From: Dryomyza anilis
Taxonomy: Eukaryota; Arthropoda; Insecta; Diptera; Dryomyzidae
NCBI GenBank assembly: GCA_951804985.1
Contig: OX638131.1
Coordinates: forward strand, 37,975,544-38,039,543
Length of the DNA: 64,000 nucleotides
Direction: 5' to 3'
The notes under the pieces are model-generated. The model made no database searches. It was given only the letters and a program-made list of their open reading frames with translations, and was not told the origin of the DNA. The translations under genes and the position numbers were made by a program. Numbering within the stretch: position 1 is the stretch's first letter; every line of letters starts with the position of its first letter. Shown piece after piece: positions 9,657 through 18,904 of the stretch.

Positions 9657-12600
9657 CTAAAAGAAGAAAAATTTTATATTAAAAAAAAGAAGTTATTATT
9701 TATATTTTATACGCACGTTAATATCATCTCTGGTCGTTGCAGCTGCATGCAGAGCTTGACACCCGAGGAGAAATCAATGTCGGCCAGCAAACTAATCTTG
9801 GGTTCGTGCTGCAGCACAAAGTCACTCTGCACCTTGGCCCACGTGCAGCCGGCCACCATGTGGCCGACGATGCCAGCGCCAACGCTAAAAACGAAAGTCA
9901 TTAATACGAGTCATTTAAAAGTTGCCAGTGCAACGCTTACTTCTGTTGAATTTCCGTGTTTGCATTGCGATTCCAGATGCTAAAGTCCACCTGTCCGTTG
10001 AGATCGATGGAGCTAGCGCCTAGTACGCGCATGTAGAAGGTAGCGCCTGACGATAGCAGCACATAGTGCTCGTGATCTTGCGTCAACGTGGTGGCCTGAT
10101 AGGCGGGCGTTGGATCAGAGGCGGTGCCGCTCCACACATGACCCATCAACTCAGACTGCCCAGAGAAGAAGACGAGCGGCCGCAGCAGAGTGCCCTGCAC
10201 GCTGATCTCCATGCCAGCGGTAGCGGGTGTATCGTCAACTTCTTCGTCTTCCTCAGCGTCACCATCGCCCACCAAGTGTGCCATGCCCGCCGTATAGATG
10301 CCAAGCTGTGCGATAGCAAAAACGTTTTATTTAAGACAAAACTTTAGTTGTAACGAAGGCGCAAACTCACTTTGAAGATGCTACTCTGTTCGCCTGCGGC
10401 GCTCAGCAATAACTCAACGGAGCCGCGCTTCAAAATGCCCTGCTTTATCTCCTGCACACTGAGCAGACTCTCGTTGAAGGCAGGTGTCTGCGACAGCTGA
10501 CGCCGCAGCACTGTCGTCAGACCTTTCTGCGCCAATACGTCATAGTTATTGATCAGCGGTTGTTGCCTCAAACAGGAACCGAGCAGCGCACGGAAGCGCG
10601 CACATTGATCGGCCAACATGCGCAGTTTCTGTACGACATATGTCTTCAGCTCGTATTGTGTGTCGTTGGAACGCAAGTAGTCGAGCAGCTGCGTCAACTG
10701 CTGCTGATCGGGACGCATGGCGAGCAGCATGTCCAGCGCCACTGTGCGCGCCGACGAGTCGTAGCGTCGTTTGCTTTGATAGAAGATTTGCGCATAAACC
10801 TGACGATGTTCTGCGCGCATGTAGCGCAATGGGAAACTTTGTAGTGCCTGCAACGCAGCGACCGACAGCTGTGCAGTGCCCTCGAGTGCCAGCTCAAGCA
10901 ACGTGGGCATCGTGCTGACATCCTGCAGATTCTGCAGCGCGCGTATGTACTGTGTCTGGCAGGCCGTGTCCGTGTCGCAGTCCTCAGCGCGCAGCTGCTG
11001 CAGCAGATATTCGCTTATTTGGCGCAGCAGCGGATCGTTGACTTCGAAGCCACTGTGGCGACTGAGTGCCGTCAACGTCTGCAATACAGAGTCGCGCAGT
11101 TTATCATTTGTTGGTGCAGTGGTGCTGTTGCTTAGCAATGCGTACAGTTGTTCGATAATGGCGCGCTCTGGATGCGTGCCAACCGCCAGCGCCTGCAAAT
11201 ATTTCTCCAATAGCTCTGCATCGGAATTCTGGTCGAATTGGAACTGCGTCAGTATTGCCATGTGTGCTTCGTTTGTCTGTACCGCCGCCAACAGATCGAC
11301 CAGCTGCGAGTGCAGCTCCTTGTGCGTCTGCAGTATTTCAACGAATTCCGGCGTCTTGGTGATGCGTGCCAGCGGCAGCAGCTGCACAAAACGCACGGCC
11401 AGCGTTGCGTGTCCAATGTGTTCGTCGGCCAGTTGGCGCGCATGTTTGGCTATTTGGCGACTAAGCTGCAAGTAGTTTCGAATTATAAATTATAAACTCT
11501 CTGTTGTTTGTCACAGACACTTACTGTGATACCCTTCATTTCGCTGAGTGCACCATCGACATCCGCTTCGATGTCAAAGACGCGATACCATTCGAGCAGG
11601 CTGTCGACAGCCTCCTGCAACGTGGCGTAGGCAAGTTGTTCGACTGCTTCGTCGTCGCCAGCGCCATTGTGCTGTAGCGTCAGCTGTGACTCTAGCAAGC
11701 TGCCTACGTCAGGTTTGGCGGCCAGCGCTATGCGATGCGTTTCTACGGAGGCAGCCTGCATTAGGTGGCCATCGGAGCTCAAGTCAAAGGCGATGTGTTC
11801 CTGAGAGTGCTGCGAGACACCTGCGTCAATTAAATGTAGAAAGTTTATTGTAATTTGTGACGCACCTGGGTTCTGAACAAATCTTAAAGGAACAAATTTG
11901 GCAAACTAAGGTTGCGCTTGTGCACAAAACAGTCTACTGATATAACTTTCATATGCTTTTACCCTTGGCGAAATGATAATTGTGCTTTTTATCGTAGCTA
12001 AATGTAAATGTTCGTGGCTAAAACAAAGTTATGCTTCGTTTCGTAGCTAAATAACTGTTATACTTATTTTATTGAATTTATGCTTCTTTTCGTAGTGTTG
12101 TTTTTCGTACACAAATTGAAACGTGTGGGTTTTCCTAAGAGGCGTCGATTTGTTGGTAGAGTCACATATGTAAGATATACAATATATTCGATAATAATAG
12201 CTTTCACAGGGCCAGTTTTTCAGTGCTAGTTGAACGTTGTTTGTGGTTTAAACTAGAGATGGATGGGCATGTGAGCGTGATCACGCGTGATTGTGATTGA
12301 ATATTAATTTAACTCACGTGGTTGTGAGTAGAGCAAAAAAAAGGCCGTGAGTGAGTGTGCGTGATTAGAAATATTCTTTCGTGAGCGTGAGTTAAAACTC
12401 ACCCACGTGCCCATCTCTAATTTAAACTTCGTTCAAAATCGATTTTTTCAGTGAACTTCAACCATCGTTTAAACTTAGTTTAAACGACCGATACTGATGG
12501 TTTAAACTACGTTTAAACTTTCAAAGTTTTTGACATGAATTTTTTTCACAACACTTTTCACTATTTTCTGTCGCTGCGCTGTTTCACAAATTATTATTAA

Positions 12601-15600
12601 TTTTTGTATTTTTGCACACTACGCATTAAAACAAAGTCTCACGTGCACTTTAGTTGCTCGATCTCTTGCTTAATTTTAAACATACATTAAATTTATTTTT
12701 TTAAACATTTTTTTTATTTATTTAATTTTGAATGACATTTATCAGAAGTCAAAATCGAGAGAATTATTTGTCATTTGCCTGTGGTGCCAAATTTATTGTC
12801 TTGGTCGTGTTCATTTTAAACTATTACCTATCACTGAAAAACTGCTAACAAAATTAAACGACGTTTAATTTAATGAGATGATTAATTAAACGGAGTTTAA
12901 ACTACGTTTAAACGAGCACAGAAAAACTGGCCCACAGAAGCACGACTTCTAATTCAATTAATTCTAGAGTGCTTCATTATTTAAAGCACACACGCAAACC
13001 ATTTAAAATGTGAAAAATATATATTTCCTTCAAGACATATAAAAAACAATTACCATAAATAAAGAAATACATTAAATTTATCGTTTTTACATTATGACTT
13101 ACAGAATATTACTTTTATTTTATTTAAAAGGTGCACGCGTACCAGCTTAAATTATAATAAAAATCGATAGTTAAGTCACATGGTCGAACCCGACTGTGGA
13201 AGACCCTAAACCTTGGTGGAGATATTAATATCGTATAAATTGTGAAACTCCTAAATTTTTAAATTATTTATTATGCTGAAAACTCTTTGAATTCTTTTTT
13301 TATAAGTGATTTCTAACAGGTAAGATAGGTTAATTCACATAGGAATTTTGAAATAGTGAACATCTGATAGTTGCTTTGATGAAGTTAGCAAGTAATTATA
13401 AGTAATAGTCACTCCAAGCCGGTATATAGTAACATTATCTAGTAAATGATAGTGGTATATGAGGTATATGACATAAGTATTATATGACAAAGTGGTCGGA
13501 TCACGGATCACAATCAGCCGATCAAGTGGTTACCAGACAGCGTAGATGTAGTAGTTATCTAGCTTATGAGTTTCAATGATCTAGTTATTTTCGTTATCCT
13601 GCAATCGTCATTTCAATAGACAGAAATCACTCAAGAGATCACGCTGATCAAGGTTACATTTCTATACCATATACGCCTTCTTCTGGGTGTTAGAAACGGA
13701 TAACCAAACTTAATACGAGTTCGGGTTTCTAAACATTATTATATATTAATAATATTACTCCGCGTGTATACGGACATACAGAAGGACATAGCTAAATCAA
13801 CTTCCATAGCTAAATCAATAAGTATTATAAGTCACTACCTGGACCCGTGCGTAGCCGAGGTAGCTCAGTGGTTAGTGCGTTGGACTGCGAGCCGAAAGGT
13901 CTCCGGTTCAAGCAAACAACATCTTTTCATAGAAACATTTTTCTATACCGCGCTACCTCTCGTCAGTAAATGGCAAACCTTCGAGAGTAAAACCATTGTC
14001 TATGAAAAGCTCTCACCCGCCGTTCGGATTCGGCAATAAACTGTAGATCCACTACTTTGAGTACAAATATAACACGCACAGCTCAAAATGGTGAGATAGC
14101 TCGGCTGAAGTTCTATACAGGACTGTAGCGCCAAACTATTATTATAACTGGACCTGTGCACAGCTTCACCCATGCTAAGTTTTTATACCCTACACTAAAG
14201 TGAAAGGGTATATTCAGTTTGGTACGCCTTTGTAACACACAGAAGGAAGAATCTCCGGTATGGAAAAGTATATATATAATCTTGATCAGCATAACCTTCT
14301 GAGTCGATTTAGTAATATCCGTCTGTCTGTTGAAATCATGATTACATGAAAATTAGAAGAGCTGAATCAATGAAACTTCTAATTTACATTACTTATATAT
14401 CTATGCTGTCTCAAAAATTGGCATGATCGGTCATTTGTGACCTGTGAACCGACCACTTATGTTCAAATACCACATAAAATTTACATCTAGAGATAAATTT
14501 TACTGTATACGAGCTTAAGTGAATTTTTTTGGTCAAATATATATTAACTTTATGCTACAATATATGATAATAATGTTTTCTTGGCAACCGACTTGTGGTT
14601 CTCGAAAAAAAAAAAAAATCGAAATTCGTTATACCTACTCATTTGTACACATGGGTATCAAATCAATGAAAATTCTTCAGCGATTTCAAGTTTGTAATTA
14701 TTTTCAGGATTTGTAAACCCTGGTAACCTATGCACTACTTTAAGTGGTCACCATTGCACACATTTTCACACGTGTAGGGTATTTATAGTCGGCTTAGACC
14801 GACTATAACTTTCATTATTCTTACTAACATCATCACACCAACTATCACAATATCCCTACTTCAATATTTCCTATGTGACTTAACCTTCCCTACTGGTTGT
14901 ATTTTTTTGCAAAACTATATCTTTTTTAAAGTGTGGATACATTTACTCACCTTTTCCCTTTTTAAGGCTTGTCTACGTCGCTATTTATCGCGCCCACATT
15001 GCCACTTTTCCAAATCCGTTCAAATTTTACGTGACTATTACAATTTTTAATAAATCCTTTGTTTCGATTTTTATAACTCTGCTCTTAGTTTGTGAAGATA
15101 TATAGTAATTTTAAAGTTTTGGTTATATGGCAGGTGCCACGCTCTTTTAAACAATCCCGCCTACATTCTCCGTGACGATTGGAGTTTGTAATATAAACCT
15201 TTGTTTCGATTTTTATAACTCTACTAGTTTTAGTCATATAGAAAGTGTCACTCCACTTTGCCCAATTGGGACTACATTTGGAAAAAAGATAAACAACCAC
15301 AATATACATTACTCAGCCAAATTTTATGACTGTGGTTATCTTAAGTACACAGATATTTTGAATTAACAGTTCAATTTTGCCACGCTCATTTTTATAATGG
15401 CAAATTACAGAAAATCACGTCTTAGTGCGCCCAGGAGTATGGAGATGAAATTTCAAATTTCATGCTCCTAAGGTCAAATTTAGATTTATAAATTTCCGAC
15501 TTTTCATTTTTCCAAAACCATTCTTGCATTGACACTAACAAGATAGAAAAAAGAATCAGACAATTTTTGTTATATTAATTAATAAATCACAGTAAGATAG

Positions 15601-16952
15601 ATTTAGTTATTTAATCAAAGTTCATCGTAACTAAATCGAAAACTGGAACACCCCCAATAATATTTTTTTAAGTAATTTATTCAAAAATATAGCTATAAAG
15701 CTAATAGCGAAATATAAAAAAGATAATTTAACGACTTTAATTTAATCTTTGTACATTTTGTAAACATTGTAAAAATAAAACACTAACTAAATGTTAATAA
15801 TTCTTTAAATTAAACTCCTACTACTTACTCAGTGGTTGCTCCGCTATATAGTTGACCTTGAGGTCCCAGTGCGAACAGCCAGTTTTGGTCTTCTCAATGC
15901 GAGTCGACGACTTGACGGAATAGAAGCTGTTGCATTGTCCAGACACATCCAACTCACTGACAGGTCCATCTGAGTGTCGCAACTGCAGCAGAGAGGCAAT
16001 ACCGCGTTCTAGATTCAATAGCGACTGGTCGCGTGAAGTATGAGCAATGACTTTGCTCGGTTTGCCGCCATCAATCAGGCTAATATAGAAGGGTCTATCG
16101 GGCAGCTTGGTGATCGTTTGTGTGCGCGTAGGCAACTTGTGAGCGGACGCAGTGGGCGCGCTCACCTGGGACTCGATGAAATACACCTGCAACAGTTGTT
16201 CAGACGACGAGTGCCACACGGAGTTGATCTTCAGTTGGGTGTGCAGGTTGTAGTTGGTCTCCTGAGCGCTGCTATGCTGCAGCTGCGAGATGCTGAGCTT
16301 GTTGGAGAGCGTGTATAGCTGTTGGCTGCCATGTGGAATGAGTGGTTCTTGGCACTGGACAAAGGCTGTGAGGAGAAATAAGAAAATATCAAAGTTAATT
16401 GTAGAATTTTTAACCACGTCATCGTCTCAGGCAAACACACACATCTTTTGCGTTATTCAATAATCTCAAAGCAAGAACAGAATCTTCGCTTGACGAGCTG
16501 ACCTCAAAATCTAAATAGGTTATCAAATCGGAGACAGCAGCAGTAACAACAAGAACAACAATGTAGCACAAGAACAGAATGAAGGCCGCCGCAGCTTTCA
16601 GCATCAAATACAGTTGCTAAAATACCTCTAAATGGGACCACCAAGTTTAGAGTAGGTTGTGGAGAACTATTTAAGCAGGCGTCAGTCCAGTGTTTTCAAA
16701 ATGAACAACGTCACAACTTACAACAAGTGGCCTTTAGATAAGGCACTCAAAAGGCCGGCTTATATTAATTCATTCGGAACCTCAAAGTTCATTAAACCTT
16801 TCTTTGTCTCCGCAAATACCAGAACACCATATAAGTCGTTCTGTGTATTGTGTCGTGAATTTACAATTTTTTTTAATAATTTTGTAACTGAACTCACCGA
16901 AAAAAATGCACAGCAGCGGCAACAACAACAACGACTTGCGTTGATGCAACAT
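9512..16952 (-). CDS. Mtp: Microsomal triglyceride transfer protein large subunit (7 coding exons)
   Basis: I reconstructed this gene from seven exons (16952-16898, 16365-15829, 11820-11525, 11465-10371, 10305-9941, 9884-9717, 9656-9512). All have GT/AG borders and their phases sum to 2661 nt, or 886 residues plus a stop, close to the usual 880-900 for the family. Family knowledge: it is an ER-lumen lipid transfer protein of the large lipid transfer (vitellogenin N-terminal) family. It pairs with protein disulfide isomerase and loads lipid onto nascent apoB-like lipoproteins (apolipophorin in flies). Seen: a signal peptide (residues 1-23); a beta-barrel region (about 25-290) with a Cys163/Cys182 pair; a helical region (about 297-600) with Cys459/Cys465; and a C-terminal beta-rich lipid-cavity region (about 610-886). 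There is no KDEL-type tail, which fits retention through PDI. Intron 2 (4008 nt) is full of transposons; the other introns are 56-65 nt except intron 1 (532 nt). Confidence 0.93.
9717..9884 (-). CDS. Mtp: Mtp coding exon 6
   Basis: The acceptor is tttcgtttttag (AG at 9886-9885). The donor is GTGCGT (9716), a weaker consensus than at the other introns. The exon codes the rest of Asn783 to Leu838 plus two bases of Thr839. It contains VGAGIVGHMVAGCTW and a second cysteine in SSGVKLCMQLQ, likely a C-terminal disulfide pair. The introns on either side are 56 and 60 nt. Confidence 0.88.
9941..10305 (-). CDS. Mtp: Mtp coding exon 5 (C-terminal beta-sheet, acidic loop)
   Basis: The acceptor is cgcacag (AG at 10307-10306) and the donor is GTAAGC (9940). 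The exon codes residues 662-782 plus two bases of Asn783. It opens LGIYTAGMAHLV and then has a strongly acidic loop (about residues 675-686, mostly Asp and Glu). Alternating hydrophobic strands follow (MEISVQGTLLRPLVFFSG and FYMRVLGASSIDLNG), as in the lipid-binding beta-sheets of the family. The acidic loop looks like a lineage-specific insertion. Confidence 0.9.
10371..11465 (-). CDS. Mtp: Mtp coding exon 4 (helical domain)
   Basis: This is the largest exon, 365 codons in phase 0 (residues 297-661), from the acceptor cttgcag to a GTGAGT donor at 10370. Residues about 297-600 are leucine- and glutamine-rich amphipathic helices, which fits the helical horseshoe of large lipid transfer proteins. 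In mammals that domain contacts PDI. Cys459 and Cys465 lie close together like a conserved pair in the family; Cys584 and Cys594 form another possible pair. The last 60 residues turn beta-rich and start the C-terminal cavity. The exon is clearly more GC-rich than the surrounding non-coding DNA. Confidence 0.93.
11525..11820 (-). CDS. Mtp: Mtp coding exon 3
   Basis: The acceptor is ...attgacgcag at 11822-11821 and the donor is GTAAGT at 11524. The exon codes residues 198-296, starting S-VSQHSQEHIAFDLSSDG and ending SEMKGIT. This segment links the beta-barrel to the helical domain. It is an acidic, amphipathic stretch with the LLEWYRVFDIEAD motif near its end. The exon ends in phase 0. It follows the 4008-nt intron 2 and precedes a 59-nt intron. 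Confidence 0.88.
11970..12112 (+). repeat. Imperfect direct repeats in Mtp intron 2
   Basis: The motif tgctt(c)tttcgtagctaaat occurs three to four times with spacing of about 45-60 bp (ttttatcgtagctaaatg, ttcgtggctaaaac, ttcgtttcgtagctaaat, ttcttttcgtagtg). This is a decayed minisatellite-like stretch. Confidence 0.4.
12209..12933. mobile_element. 725-bp foldback / MITE-type DNA element in Mtp intron 2
   Basis: The inverted ends start GGGCCAGTTTTTCAGTGCT on the left and, read inward from the right, GGGCCAGTTTTTCTGTGCT; GTTTAAAC motifs follow on both arms. ACA flanks both ends (12206-12208, 12934-12936), a possible 3-bp duplication as made by PIF/Harbinger elements, though the usual TWA is not seen. 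The interior is non-coding and interrupted by a second element (12254-12419). Confidence 0.65.
12254..12419. mobile_element. 166-bp hAT MITE nested in the foldback element
   Basis: The ends TAGAGATG...GGGCA and (inverted) TAGAGATGGGCACGTG match the hAT pattern. It is flanked by GTTTAAAC (12246-12253) and ATTTAAAC (12420-12427), an 8-bp duplication with one difference. The interior is built from gtgagcgtga and tgagtgtgcgtg motifs. Removing it leaves a continuous GTTTAAAC site in the host element, so it inserted second. The ends resemble those of the larger element at 7451-8235. Confidence 0.7.
12934..13838. other. Mtp intron 2, no feature seen
   Basis: AT-rich intronic sequence. I find no missed exon: exons 2 and 3 join in phase without one, and no open frame here has acceptor and donor sites of matching phase. 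Confidence 0.5.
13851..14147 (+). mobile_element. tRNA-derived SINE with 12-bp TSD
   Basis: The head is tRNA-like: A box TAGCTCAGTGG (13861-13871) and B box GGTTCAAGC (13905-13913), 34 nt apart, as in an RNA polymerase III internal promoter. The anticodon arm and the T arm no longer fold properly, so this is not a working tRNA gene. A non-tRNA body of about 220 bp follows (ccgttcggattcggcaataa, ctgtagatccac) and ends in an ATT-rich tail. Flanking CTGGACCCGTGC (13839-13850) and CTGGACCTGTGC (14148-14159) are an 11-of-12 target-site duplication. It lies antisense inside Mtp intron 2. Confidence 0.82.
14178..14815 (+). mobile_element. Dispersed fly repeat of the 'TATACCCT...AGGGTAT' type
   Basis: It begins tttttataccctacactaaa and gtgaaagggtatattcag, continues with ttgatcagcataaccttctg and gtccgtctgtctgttgaaatca, and ends gtgtagggtatttatagtcg followed by a short inverted repeat (gtcggcttagaccgac). 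The same architecture is common in introns and intergenic DNA of many flies. I recall the motif set as a recurrent dipteran repeat but cannot assign a superfamily. No coding frame remains. Confidence 0.55.
14816..15828. repeat. Degenerate repeats in the 5' part of Mtp intron 2
   Basis: A 25-bp direct repeat (starting cctttgtttcgatttttata) occurs at 15056-15080 and 15198-15222, 142 bp apart. It sits among several 'gccac(g)ctc/cccac' motifs that also mark the relics at 51-596. The rest is AT-rich. The small frames on either strand here have no recognisable product. Confidence 0.45.
15829..16365 (-). CDS. Mtp: Mtp coding exon 2 (N-terminal beta-barrel)
   Basis: The exon starts after a pyrimidine-rich acceptor (ttcttatttctcctcacag, AG at 16367-16366) and ends at a GTAAGT donor (15828). 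It codes residues 19-197 plus one base of Ser198. It carries the mature N terminus and the first large-lipid-transfer beta-barrel. Cys163 and Cys182 are spaced like the conserved disulfide in this domain of the family. The single leftover A joins GT of exon 3 to make Ser198, which supports direct splicing across the 4-kb intron with no exon missing between them. Confidence 0.9.
16898..16952 (-). CDS. Mtp: Mtp coding exon 1 (start codon and signal peptide)
   Basis: The ATG at 16952 opens MLHQRKSLLLLPLLCIFF, a basic start followed by a leucine-rich core. The exon ends in phase 1 at a GTGAGT donor (16897). It joins exon 2 to give the end of a signal peptide, with likely cleavage after Val-Gln-Cys (residue 23). 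I prefer this start to the frame that runs upstream from exon 2 (apparent Met at 16417), because that frame crosses a strong polypyrimidine tract and AG acceptor. The leucine run is coded by a CTG/TTG-rich stretch that gives a CAA-rich sequence on the plus strand. Confidence 0.85.
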
Positions 16953-17592
16953 TTTGTCGGAAGCCTTCCTCTTGCTTCACTTTGTTAATAAATATCAAGT
17001 GATTCTATTAGATTTCAATTAAAACTTTCTATTTATTTAAATTCTGCCGCTTAGTTCATTGATAAAAAATATACCACCAAAGCTTTTGACAGATTCGAGA
17101 AGACTGACTTGACAGAGTTGCATAATTTCGATCTATTTTCACTACGTATTTAATTTTTCAGTACGAAATACTGGAAGCCATAGTTGCCAACTCCATTCTC
17201 AAGAAATATAAAAAATACCTTTTTCTCATACGACTTATAAAAAATTACCATTTTCTCTGATATAATTTCCACAGCAAATAAAAATTACCACAAAAATACC
17301 ACAGCGAGAAAATCAACACAAAATTAACACATAATTATAAATACCCCAAAAATTTACCAAATGAATTAAAAATAACTATTCAAACCCCATGGAAATTTAA
17401 AACCACTTAGTAACAAACTACAAGAAAACGTCTTTGGAGATCCTTTTTTAAATTTACAAGTCAGCGAGTCGGATATGTTTAAATCATTAAATTTACATTT
17501 GGTGTGGTAGTAAATTGCAAATTGCATACAAAATTATATGTGATAAAAAATATTCCCACGCGAGTTAATTAATACCACACAAATTACCACAG
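16953..17592. other. Mtp upstream region
   Basis: It contains the candidate core promoter, then an AT-rich stretch (17230-17590) built from loosely repeated 'attaccaca(a)' motifs. There is no divergent gene. Confidence 0.45.
17074..17107 (-). promoter_or_regulatory. Candidate Mtp core promoter (Inr and partial DPE)
   Basis: On the minus strand TCAGTC (17107-17102) matches the fly initiator, with A+1 at 17105. GGTGG lies exactly at +28 to +32 and fits four of five positions of the downstream promoter element. This would give a 153-nt 5' leader before the ATG at 16952. No TATA box is evident at -30. The match is short, so this is only a candidate. Confidence 0.25.
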
Positions 17593-18481
17593 CACACCCA
17601 GAAAAAAATTATGGTAAATTGATAGTATTTCAATAGAAAAACAATAATTTATACCATTAAAATTGGTCAATAGAATGCGTCCCATTAGTTCAGTAATATT
17701 GAAACTGTTAATACAATGTATGGTTGTACCATAAATTTTATAATGTGATATTTTAATTACAATAAGAAAGACCTATACAAATTTAATGATACGTATTATT
17801 TATTTTATGGCAAGGTCGAATTTCATTTTCCTAATAATTTATTAAAACAAAAATGTATTTTAGTTAATTTATTGTACAATTTATTTTATTTGTATAATGT
17901 CGAAATTGATATTCACTATTACAACACACACATAAAAAGACACTTCTTGCTGCAAAAGATTATAAAACATTTAATGTTTGCTTTGGTTTCCAATAATTGA
18001 TTGTAGTACTTGAGTCTGCAGTTATTTTTGAGTCCGTTGCCATAATAGAAGTTCGATGTATTAATTATTTTCTGTAATAAATAAAAATATAAATAAATAT
18101 AATTTATTTAAATACATTAATATATTAAATACATTGAGCCCTTACCAATGTCGCCTTAAATAATGTGGATTATTACAAAAAAATACATGCGACCATTTTG
18201 AGTAAACACGTCGAATGACGTAAAAAACGAACATGTTTGAATTCATTTTATGTTTTTTTACACCACGTTTATTATTATAGGAGGAAACCATTAAAACAAC
18301 AGTATTTATTCTATTTAAAATAATAATATTGAAATATTTAAATTTATGGTAGTGAATTTTTCAAATACTATTGAATTAATTAGAAAACTTTTGATTTAAA
18401 AAGAAAAAAACTATTAATACATGAACCATAAGGTCAATGGTCGTACCATAAAGTACTTAATGGTACATTTTCTTCTAAGTG
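17593..18481. mobile_element. Probable 0.9-kb non-autonomous DNA transposon
   Basis: The left end CACACCCAGAAAAAAATTAT and the right end, read inward, CACTTAGAAGAAAATGTACC are imperfect inverted repeats. 'Accata(a)' and 'atggta' motifs are mirrored in the subterminal parts. CAG flanks both sides (17590-17592 would need one shift; 18482-18484 is exact), so the target duplication is uncertain. No open frame. The element abuts the satellite edge directly. Confidence 0.35.
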
Positions 18482-18484
18482 CAG

Positions 18485-18904
18485 TCCCACTGAGTCCTAG
18501 AGGATTGAAAGTTGGTGCACTTATGGAATACCGAATTTTACACTTCAAATTTCAGTCGGTTCTGAAGGAATCGAGTTGGAAAATCGAATTTTAAAAATAT
18601 CTTTATATGGCCGTAGAACATAAACGGAGCGCCCTCACTGCAAATTTCAATTAATTCGATCGGTTTTTAATTTTTTTTTAATTGGCTGTAAATCCTAAAC
18701 GGAGCGTCCTAAAAAAACCAAAGTAGGCTAATTTTTTTGGTACTCAAATCCAAATTTTTTAATTTTAAATTTCTTTAATTGGCTGTAAATCCGGAGCGTC
18801 GTAGAGGATCGAAAGTATGCGCGTTTTATAGGTATTTATGCAAATTTCATATAATTCGATCAGTCGGTTCTGGAGTAACTAGGATTTGAATTTTAAATTT
18901 CTTT
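18485..18904 (+). repeat. Degenerate left margin of the satellite array
   Basis: Roughly four diverged monomers: tgagtcctagaggattgaaag, cataaacggagcgccc, aatcctaaacggagcgtcct and aaatccggagcgtcgtagagg are all recognisable forms of the array core. Spacer sequence between the cores is much more altered than the cores. This is the usual decay of satellite monomers at an array border, where homogenisation is weak. Confidence 0.85.

Noticed and set aside
10876..11853. Plus-strand frames across Mtp exons 3 and 4
   Set aside because: They are antisense to well-supported exons and their translations are low-complexity Cys/Ser/Arg strings.
13851..13920. Functional tRNA gene
   Set aside because: The A box is good, but the anticodon and T stems do not pair and the B box decays at its end; with the attached body and target duplication it is a SINE.
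16366..16417. Mtp start at 16417 (frame running straight into exon 2)
   Set aside because: The frame crosses a strong acceptor; the upstream exon with a proper donor gives a better signal peptide and correct phase.
16659..16988. 109-codon plus-strand frame upstream of Mtp
   Set aside because: It overlaps the signal-peptide exon in antisense, has no domain, and its Gln run is the complement of the leucine codons.
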